Part shown: positions 58,019-64,000 of the stretch, piece after piece
Layout: the number at the start of each line of letters is the position of its first letter
How positions within the stretch are numbered: position 1 is the first letter of the stretch
Source of the DNA: Aliiruegeria haliotis
GTDB lineage: Bacteria > Pseudomonadota > Alphaproteobacteria > Rhodobacterales > Rhodobacteraceae
Direction of reading: 5' to 3'
Assembly (NCBI RefSeq): GCF_003003255.1
Contig: NZ_PVTD01000001.1
Coordinates: 124,001-188,000, forward strand
DNA: 64,000 nt
Program-made: the position numbers and the translations under genes
Notes under the pieces: generated by a model
Databases searched by the model: none
Seen by the model: the letters and a program-made list of their open reading frames with translations, nothing else
What the model was told of the DNA's origin: nothing

Positions 58019-59398
58019 ATGACCACACTGACCAACGTACCCTGGGACCAGCTCGAGGTCGGCATGGAGGCGGAGGTTCGCCGGATCTGCCGGGCGGACG
58101 ATTTCTTTGTCTTTGCGAACATCACAGGCAACATGAACCCCAAGCACTTCCCACGCATGAAGGAGCTGGAGGGCGATGCCGGGCTGCATGAACCGGTGGC
58201 GCCTGCCATGTGGGTGACGACGCTGGTGTCCTCCGCGCTGGGCAACAAGCTGCCGGGACCGGGAACGCTCTACAAGTCCCACAGGATGGAGTTCTTCGAG
58301 CGGGCTCATGCCGGGGATGAACTGATCATCCGGGTGGTGTTGCTGGAAAAGCTTGCCGAAAATGTCGCCCGGTTCTCCTGCCGTGTCGATACGACCGGGG
58401 GCAAGAAGCTCGCGACGGGGGAGGTGCAGGTCTATGCGCCGACCGAGCCGATGGACTACAATGTCGGCGATATCCCCGGCCTCATCGTCGAAAAACACGC
58501 TCATTTCGACAAGTTGCTGGAAGAGGCAAGGCCGTTGCCCCCGATAAAGACCGCCGTTGTCGCGCCGGAAGAAGGGGACGCCCTGCTCGGGCCGCTGATG
58601 GCCGCCGAGCAGACGATTATCGACCCGATCCTGATTGGGGACGAGGAGTTGATCCGCGCCGCGGCGCTGGACCTCGGCCGGGATATCTCTCAGTTCGAGC
58701 TGATCCACGAGCCGAGCCACCGGCTTGCCGCGGCGATCGGCGTGCGGCTTGTCAACGAAGGACGTGCCCAAGCCGTCATGAAGGGCCAGTTGCACACCGA
58801 CGAGTTGCTCGGACAGGTTGTTAAGCGCGACGGCGGATTGCGTGCCGGGCGTCGGCTGAGCCATGTCTTTGTCATGGATGTGCCGGGCTTGACGCATCTG
58901 TTGCTGATCTCGGACGCCGCGATCAACATTGCACCGGACCTGGAAACCAAGGTCGACATCACCCAGAATGCCATCGACCTTGCGCATACGCTGGGCATGC
59001 CGGAGCCAAAGGTGGGGATTCTGTCGGCCGTTGAGACCGTGACACCGAAGATCCCCTCCACCCTCGATGCCGCTGCAATCGCCAAGATGGCGGAACGTGG
59101 CCAGATCAAGGGCGCGCTGGTCGATGGTCCGCTGGCGATGGACAATGCAATCGACATCGAGGCTGCGCGGACGAAGGGGATTCAGTCCATGGTCGCCGGA
59201 CAGGCGGAAATCCTGATCGCGCCCAACCTCGAGTCGGCGAATATGCTGGCCAAGGAGCTGACCTTCATCGCCCATGCTGAGGCAGGCGGGATCGTGATCG
59301 GGGCCAAGTGCCCGGTGATCCTGACCAGCCGCGCGGATGACGAGAAGTCGCGCCTGGTCTCCTGCGCGGTGGCTGCGCTCTATGCGCACCACAACTAG
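58019..59398 (+). CDS. Bifunctional enoyl-CoA hydratase / phosphate acetyltransferase
   Basis: Predicted 459 residues. The N-terminal 155 or so form a MaoC-like hot-dog domain (ITGNMNPKHFPRMKELEGD, VAPAMWVTTLVSSALGNKLPGPGTLY). The rest is a phosphotransacetylase/phosphotransbutyrylase domain (VAPEEGDALLGPLMAAEQ ... AVMKGQLHTDELL ... LISDAAINIAP). It would interconvert acyl-CoA and acyl-phosphate. The ATG at 58019 is preceded by AAGGA at proper spacing. An earlier in-frame ATG lacks one. The usual partner acetate/propionate kinase gene does not follow. Confidence 0.93.
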   Translation: MTTLTNVPWDQLEVGMEAEVRRICRADDFFVFANITGNMNPKHFPRMKELEGDAGLHEPVAPAMWVTTLVSSALGNKLPGPGTLYKSHRMEFFERAHAGDELIIRVVLLEKLAENVARFSCRVDTTGGKKLATGEVQVYAPTEPMDYNVGDIPGLIVEKHAHFDKLLEEARPLPPIKTAVVAPEEGDALLGPLMAAEQTIIDPILIGDEELIRAAALDLGRDISQFELIHEPSHRLAAAIGVRLVNEGRAQAVMKGQLHTDELLGQVVKRDGGLRAGRRLSHVFVMDVPGLTHLLLISDAAINIAPDLETKVDITQNAIDLAHTLGMPEPKVGILSAVETVTPKIPSTLDAAAIAKMAERGQIKGALVDGPLAMDNAIDIEAARTKGIQSMVAGQAEILIAPNLESANMLAKELTFIAHAEAGGIVIGAKCPVILTSRADDEKSRLVSCAVAALYAHHN

Positions 59399-59867
59399 CG
59401 GACCCGCTGGTCGGCAAGCTCGTCTGCGCGGAGTGCGGCTCTCTGCGGCTGCGCTCGTCGCAGGCAAGCTGACCGGGCTTGGAGCATCTCGCCTTTGGGG
59501 CGTTCGCTGACGGATCCGGTGGTCGGCTGCGGAAACGGCGGGGACCCAGAGCGGACCACTGCCAATCGAGGGGCGGCACGCCGACCTGCGGGCGAGCAAG
59601 GTCAAATGCCCTGTTCTCGGGTGGAATCCACTGCGGTCCCGATGGTCCCGGATGCGGCAATTGCGAGCGTCAATCGCGGCTGACCCTGCCACTTTCGGTG
59701 GCGCCGGTATTTGCAGTGCCAAATCAGTGGTATACCGGATGCGCATTGCACGGTATTGTTTCCTTGCCGGAAGTTGATGCGGGCCATGGAAGGAAAGCAC
59801 TGTGTTGGACGTCGAGGATACAACGAGCCAAGGTCGGGGTCCGGGGGCGAACCTCGGAGCGCGCGCG
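59399..59867. other. 469-base gap before the small lipoprotein gene
   Basis: No supportable gene. The right end has lower GC with GGTATACCG and CGGTATT words 17 bases apart (59728-59754 region), possibly part of a promoter or operator, but the symmetry is imperfect. Confidence 0.35.
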
Positions 59868-60161
59868 ATGCGCCTCGGAGCTGCATTGGTGCTGGGCAGC
59901 GGTCTTGTGGCCTGCCAGCAACCCGTCGAGATCACCAACGACATCCCAGTGACCCAGGAGGTCGTTGTCCTGCCTGCCTCGACGCAGCGGATCAACGCGC
60001 GTGTCGAACGAGAGCGTCAGCTTGTCACCGGCACCTATCGCGACGATATCGCAGAGTTAACCGGCGCACCGAGCGCCCATGGCAAGCACCCCGCCTACGC
60101 GCCTTTGGCCGGGAAGACGGCCTATCGCTACCGCAAGGATGCCATCACCGCCGCGGACTAG
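59868..60161 (+). CDS. Small lipoprotein, unknown
   Basis: Predicted 97 residues. The signal MRLGAALVLGSGLVAC ends in a lipobox LVAC, giving lipidated Cys16. The mature protein has a short VEITNDIPVTQEVVVLPASTQRINARVERERQLVTGTYRDD region and a basic C-terminus ending TAYRYRKDAITAAD. The frame is open upstream, but the ATG at 59868 starts the lipoprotein signal and follows GGAG. No family assigned. It precedes the aldo/keto reductase by 151 bases. Confidence 0.68.
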   Translation: MRLGAALVLGSGLVACQQPVEITNDIPVTQEVVVLPASTQRINARVERERQLVTGTYRDDIAELTGAPSAHGKHPAYAPLAGKTAYRYRKDAITAAD

Positions 60162-60312
60162 TCGCGCGCGCCCCAGTGACGATCCACCGCGCCCCGGACA
60201 GGGGTGTTCCGGCGCGGAAGCATTTGACCTCTCCGTTCGGGCGCAGGACAAGGACTCCGGTTTCGAGGGCGTCGGACTTGTCGGTGGGCGCCCGGTATCG
60301 GAGGGATGTTCC

Positions 60313-61299
60313 ATGAAAACCAGACAATTAGGCGCAAATGGCTTCGAGGTGAGCGAAGTCGGGTTGGGGTGCTGGCAACTCGGGTCCGACTGGGGGTCCG
60401 GGCTGCGCCGGGATATCGCGCTGGAGATCCTGGAAACGGCTGCACAGCAGGGTGTGAGCTTCTTCGATACGGCCGATGTCTATGGTCAGGGGCGCAGCGA
60501 GGACCTGATCGGCCAGTTCCTGCGGCACCACGACGGGGCACCGATCCGGGTCGCCACGAAGTTCGGTCGCGGCGCCGGGGTCTACCCGGACGGCTACACC
60601 GAGGACGCCCTGAGACGCGGAGTCGATGCCTCGCGCGAGCGGCTCGGGGTTGAGGCGCTGGACCTGCTTCAGCTGCATTGCATCCCGACGGATGTCCTGC
60701 GCGACGGCGTGATCTTCGACTGGCTCCGCAAGTTACAGGACGACGGGGCGATCCGCCACTTCGGCGCCAGCGTCGAGACGGTGGAGGAGGGGCTGCTCTG
60801 CCTCGAGCAGAATGGGCTGCAATCGCTTCAGGTGATCTTCAACCTGTTCCGGCAGAAGCTGTCCTCCGAGTTGCTGCCGCAGGCGGCGGCGCGGGGTGTC
60901 GGTATCATCGTGCGGTTGCCGCTGGCCAGCGGTGTCCTGAGCGGGAAATTCCGCGTCGACAGCCAGTTCGCCGAAGGCGATCACCGGAGCTTCAACCGCG
61001 ACGGTGCGGCGTTCAATGTCGGAGAGACTTTTGCCGGAATTCCCTTCGAAACAGCCGTGGCGCTGGCCGATCGCCTGAAACCCATGCTGCCTGAAGGAGT
61101 GACGCTGGCCGGTCTGGCACAGCGCTGGATTCTTGATCATCCGGCTGTTTCGACGATCATTCCCGGGGCCAGTGCGCCCGACCAGGTGATGCGCAATGTC
61201 TCAGTTTCGGATCTTGCCCCGCTGCCAGAACCGATGCGGGTCGACCTGGCGGCATTCTACGAGGCAGAGGTCAAGGAACACATCCGCGGCCCCTACTGA
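60313..61299 (+). CDS. Aldo/keto reductase (larger MocA/YghZ-type)
   Basis: Predicted 328 residues, NADP-dependent reductase of the aldo/keto reductase family. Catalytic residues sit in SFFDTADVYGQGRSEDLIG (Asp and Tyr), VATKFGRG (Lys) and LLQLHCIPTDVL (His). The C-terminal AQRWILDHPAVSTIIPGASAPDQV fits the cofactor-binding loop. The length and layout resemble the YghZ/IolS-like group. The ATG at 60313 follows GGAGGG. It is not closely related to the smaller aldo/keto reductase at 51009. Confidence 0.92.
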   Translation: MKTRQLGANGFEVSEVGLGCWQLGSDWGSGLRRDIALEILETAAQQGVSFFDTADVYGQGRSEDLIGQFLRHHDGAPIRVATKFGRGAGVYPDGYTEDALRRGVDASRERLGVEALDLLQLHCIPTDVLRDGVIFDWLRKLQDDGAIRHFGASVETVEEGLLCLEQNGLQSLQVIFNLFRQKLSSELLPQAAARGVGIIVRLPLASGVLSGKFRVDSQFAEGDHRSFNRDGAAFNVGETFAGIPFETAVALADRLKPMLPEGVTLAGLAQRWILDHPAVSTIIPGASAPDQVMRNVSVSDLAPLPEPMRVDLAAFYEAEVKEHIRGPY

Positions 61300-61404
61300 C
61301 AGGGAACGCCGGGCACGGCGATTCGCTGTCGGTGCGCCCGAATGCGGCGCGGCGATTTCGGCAAAGCGAGGAGGCGGGCCGGTGGCCCGCTTCACGGGGG
61401 GCGT

Positions 61405-61776
61405 CTAGGCCCTGTCCTCGGCGCAGAACAACTCGTAGACCACTTCAAGGATCTTGCGCGGGCGGTCGTCGACCAACGAATAGTAGATCGTCTTGCCGTC
61501 CCGGCGCGGCTGGACAAGGCCTTCCAGCCGCAGGCGGGAAAGCTGCTGCGACACGGCGGCCTGGCGGGCGGAGAGCAAATGCTCCAGCTCCGTGACCGAT
61601 TTCTCGCCCGAAACCAGATGGCACAGGATCATCAGTCGACCTTCATGACTGATGGCCTTGAGAAAGTTGGCCGCCTGTGTCGCCTTTGTGGCGATCTGGT
61701 CCAGTTCTTCCTCCGTCGTGCGCTCGTCGACCACGGGCAGCACGGAGGTGTCTTCTTGAATTGAGAGGTCTTCCAT
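61405..61776 (-). CDS. ArsR-family repressor, SqrR/BigR-like persulfide sensor
   Basis: Predicted 123 residues. The winged-helix region AANFLKAISHEGRLMILCHLVSGEKSVTELEHLL ... AVSQQLSRLRLEGLVQPRRDGKTIYYSL matches the SqrR/BigR/YgaV group of ArsR proteins. It has only two cysteines, C52 (ILCHL) and C118 (ELFC), 66 residues apart. This equals the C41/C107 spacing of R. capsulatus SqrR, where the pair forms a tetrasulfide bridge in response to sulfane sulfur. The start at 61776 gives the conserved N-terminus. No sqr, pdo or other sulfide genes are adjacent, so the target is unknown. Confidence 0.88.
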   Translation of the reverse strand: MEDLSIQEDTSVLPVVDERTTEEELDQIATKATQAANFLKAISHEGRLMILCHLVSGEKSVTELEHLLSARQAAVSQQLSRLRLEGLVQPRRDGKTIYYSLVDDRPRKILEVVYELFCAEDRA

Positions 61777-62298
61777 AGCGTTTCCATCCAGTTCGCAACG
61801 GCAAAGGTCGCATCCGGAGGGGGCGAGTTCAACCCGATCCCCAAGTGAATAGTCCTCGGTCGAGACATTTGATGCGTCGTGGGCGCACTTGGTGCCCGCT
61901 ACAGGAACATCGCCTCTGGTGCCCTGCCCGGCGATGCGTCGGGGGGCTGGTGGCGCACGGAACGGTTCCAGGTCCAAATGCACGGCGCCACTTTACGGAC
62001 CCGATGTCGGTCCCGCATCCAAGTCATAATGTAATGTGAATGTGTTGATGGATCAAGGGGCGGGTGCATGACCTTCGCCACCCCGGGGCGAGAAAAACAC
62101 CGGCGGCATGTCTGCAGGAACCGTGGACCCGTCCCAGGGAACGCCGAATCGCTTTTCAAGAGATGATTCGGTGATGCCGTGCAGTGCTTTCATGTGCCGC
62201 AGCCCGATCCGATACTCTTGTTGCCGATAGTGTTGTAGAATTGGCGGGACGACCGTCGATACTCGTTGGCACGTCGAATTGGGAGGAAGGACTTCGGG
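61777..62298. other. 522-base divergent region between the ArsR gene and the OMP gene
   Basis: No gene is supported. It contains an AT-rich island near 62027-62043 with repeated AATGT words and an imperfect FNR-like inverted repeat at 62045-62056. A 7-base inverted repeat lies at 62144-62171. It likely carries promoters and operators for both genes. Confidence 0.45.
62144..62171. promoter_or_regulatory. 7-base inverted repeat upstream of the outer-membrane protein gene
   Basis: CCGAATC (62144-62150) and GATTCGG (62165-62171) are perfect inverted copies with a 14-base spacer, ending 127 bases before the OMP start codon. It could be an operator or RNA hairpin. Function is inferred. Confidence 0.4.
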
Positions 62299-63066
62299 AT
62301 GAACAGATTTCTATGCACTGCCGTTGCGGCCGCATTGTCGACCATGGCTCCGATGGCCTCGGCACAAGGCACTTCGCCCTATGCAGGCACCAACGACTGG
62401 GTCTACGAGCTCAAGCTCTATCTCTGGGGAACCGAGATCAAGGAGACCGCCGGTGGCAAGGAGCTTGCAATCGGGTTCGACAAGATCGTGGAGAACCTCA
62501 ACTTCGCACTGATGGGGGCGCTTGTTGCATTCCGGGATCCGTGGCTCGTCTTTGGCGAGTTTTCCTACGCGCACCTGACCAAGGACGGAGACAGGAGCTT
62601 TGCGCTCGCTCCCGGCGAACCCGCTGGCGGTATCGACGCATTCGGTGACGTCGACATCAAGGAGCGGATCTTTTCCTTCGGCGGCGGGTACAAGCTGGCG
62701 CAGACCGACAGCTACCAACTCTACGGAACCTTCGGCGCGCGCTATCTGAACCTCGACACGGATTTCCAGGTGGATGCAAATGCCCAGTCTTTCAAGTTCA
62801 GCGACAGTGCCTCCTACTGGGATGCAGTCGTCGGACTGAACGGCCGGGCGATGATCAACGAAAACTGGTTCGTGCCGTTCAACTTCGACATCGGCACCGG
62901 TCAGTCCGACATGACGTGGCAGGCCTTGGTCGGCATCGGGTATGAATATGGCCGTGGCGATGTTGTGTTCGGATACCGGGAGATGGACTGGGATCTGCCC
63001 GAGGACGAGTTTGTCACCAGCTACAACAAGGCCGGTCCGTTCCTGCTCTGGAATATCCGCTTCTGA
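62299..63066 (+). CDS. Outer-membrane beta-barrel protein
   Basis: Predicted 255 residues. Signal peptide MNRFLCTAVAAALSTMAPMASAQ. The rest has alternating hydrophobic/polar strands with aromatic girdle residues (VYELKLYLWGTEIKE, GEFSYAHLT, YQLYGTFGARYLNL, VFGYREMDW). It ends in the C-terminal phenylalanine (LLWNIRF) recognised by the BAM machinery. No specific porin or transporter family is recognised. The ATG at 62299 follows GGAGGAAGG. It is divergent from the SqrR-like repressor across 522 bases. Confidence 0.82.
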   Translation: MNRFLCTAVAAALSTMAPMASAQGTSPYAGTNDWVYELKLYLWGTEIKETAGGKELAIGFDKIVENLNFALMGALVAFRDPWLVFGEFSYAHLTKDGDRSFALAPGEPAGGIDAFGDVDIKERIFSFGGGYKLAQTDSYQLYGTFGARYLNLDTDFQVDANAQSFKFSDSASYWDAVVGLNGRAMINENWFVPFNFDIGTGQSDMTWQALVGIGYEYGRGDVVFGYREMDWDLPEDEFVTSYNKAGPFLLWNIRF

Positions 63067-63257
63067 GGTCGTTTCAATCCCGGCAAACGAAGGCGCGGGC
63101 GCACGCAACACGGCGGCCGCAGCCTGCGGCATTGCGCATGAGGTCGAGCCTGCCGTGACCCGATGGATGCCTTCCGCGCGGTGTCGATTGAAGCACCTGA
63201 CGGTTCTGCTAGGGTTCGTGACAGACGGATTGGGGAAGTACGCGGAGGATCCTTGTG

Positions 63258-64000
63258 GTGACTTATGTCGAGCGCAGCGGGCTGCAGGTTGAAGAGCATC
63301 TGGCGCGGTTCATCGAAGAGGAAGCCGTGCCGGGCACGGGTGTTCCGTCCGAGGCGGTTTGGGAAGGGCTGGCTGCGATCGTGTCGGAATTCGGTCCCCG
63401 CAACAAGGCGGCGCTGGAAACCCGGGCGCGGATTCATCAGCAGATCGATTCGTGGCATCTGAACAACCGCGACGGTGGGCACAACCCCTTGGCCTACCGT
63501 GCGTTTTTGGAGGAGATCGGGTACCTCGTGCCGGAGCCCGAGCCGTTTTCCATCGATGTGGACAATGTCGATCCGGAGTTCACCTCCATCGCCGGACCGC
63601 AGCTCGTGGTCCCGATCACCAACGCGCGCTACGCCTTGAATGCGGCCAATGCGCGGTGGGGCAGCCTGTATGACGCGCTCTACGGCACTGACGCGCTGGG
63701 AAGCCTGCCGGAAGGGGCAGGCTACGATGCCGCGCGGGGCGCGCAGGTGATCGACTGGGCCAAGGCGCATCTCGACAAGGTCGTCCCCCTTGGGGCGGGC
63801 ACCTGGTCAGAGTTGACGGGGGTGACGTTCGACGGGCCGAACCTTGGTCTGTTGCTGGGCGAGGCGGTGACCGCGCTCGCCGATCCGGGCGGCTTCGCGG
63901 GAACGGTCATCAATCCCGACACCGGGGCCCTGGCAGAGGTGTTGCTGCGGGTGAACGGGTTGCATATTCGCATCGTCTTCGACCCCACGACGGAAGTGGG
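63258..64000 (+). CDS. glcB: Malate synthase G, N-terminal part (cut by window edge)
   Basis: Open to the end of the window, 247 residues visible of a roughly 720-residue enzyme that condenses glyoxylate and acetyl-CoA to malate. N-terminal features are RSGLQVEEHLARFIEEEAVPGTG, FLEEIGYLVPEPEPF, GPQLVVPITNARYALNAANARWGSLYDALYG and LRVNGLHIRIVFDP. The two in-frame GTGs at 63255 and 63258 are both 6-9 bases from GGAGG. The second is chosen as it gives the family-like M-T-x-V-E start. The glycolate or glyoxylate partner genes lie outside. Confidence 0.95.
   Translation, partial: MTYVERSGLQVEEHLARFIEEEAVPGTGVPSEAVWEGLAAIVSEFGPRNKAALETRARIHQQIDSWHLNNRDGGHNPLAYRAFLEEIGYLVPEPEPFSIDVDNVDPEFTSIAGPQLVVPITNARYALNAANARWGSLYDALYGTDALGSLPEGAGYDAARGAQVIDWAKAHLDKVVPLGAGTWSELTGVTFDGPNLGLLLGEAVTALADPGGFAGTVINPDTGALAEVLLRVNGLHIRIVFDPTTEV

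Noticed and set aside
62045-62056. TTGAT-GG-ATCAA, similar to an FNR/Dnr site
   Set aside because: The spacer is 2 bases, whereas FNR-type sites have 4, so it would not position the two half-sites correctly.

Overview
This is a high-GC chromosomal window whose genes look like those of an alphaproteobacterium of the Rhodobacteraceae (Rhodobacter/Roseobacter group). The signs are a heterotetrameric sarcosine oxidase operon, dnaG-rpoD followed by an HlyU-family gene, nrdR-ribD, a group-I RpoH, a class I PHA synthase, an intact glg operon and several small secreted proteins typical of that family. I cannot name the species. I saw no tRNA, rRNA, insertion sequence, prophage or CRISPR array.

Layout. 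1-5573: the end of soxB, two tandem related secreted proteins of unknown function, then soxD, soxA and soxG (oxidative demethylation of sarcosine). 5745-10286: dnaG, rpoD and an HlyU-like gene, closed by two hairpins. 10659-13692: a second tandem pair of small secreted proteins, yjbQ, nrdR and ribD. 13770-18748 (minus): a capsule cassette (kpsC-like, export lipoprotein, kpsS-like) lying between ribD and ribE. 18877-24054: ribE, pepF, small unknown genes and a Gfo/Idh/MocA oxidoreductase. 24373-29234: phaC, an MFS exporter and rpoH. 29700-36946: an RTX-repeat protein, a membrane-anchored unknown, an RluA-type pseudouridine synthase that overlaps a DUF6476-like gene head to head, a phospholipase D family protein, ppk2 and an esterase. 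37124-50154 (minus): glgP-glgB-glgC-glgA-glgX-malQ-pgm, a complete glycogen synthesis and breakdown operon. 50481-55023: flavin reductase, aldo/keto reductase, a ThDP enzyme and a double-GAF protein with a CtrA-type site in front of it. 55321-64000: small unknown proteins, a DUF1045 protein, a MaoC-phosphotransacetylase fusion, a lipoprotein, a second aldo/keto reductase, a SqrR/BigR-like ArsR regulator, an outer-membrane barrel and the start of malate synthase G.

Functional themes. Three storage polymers meet here: glycogen (glg operon), polyhydroxyalkanoate (phaC) and polyphosphate (ppk2). Core information processing (primase, two sigma factors, NrdR) sits beside cell-surface functions (capsule, RTX protein, beta-barrel, lipoproteins).

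The items most worth a second look are the paralogous secreted-protein pairs (one inside the sox operon), a perfect TTAA-N7-TTAAC CtrA-type site before a GAF protein with no output domain, operator-like palindromes upstream of rpoH, rpoD and the RTX gene, the overlapping divergent starts of the pseudouridine synthase and DUF6476 genes, a 48-residue ORF with an excellent ribosome binding site, and a two-cysteine persulfide-sensor-like repressor. No single locus is clearly a new defence or mobile system.
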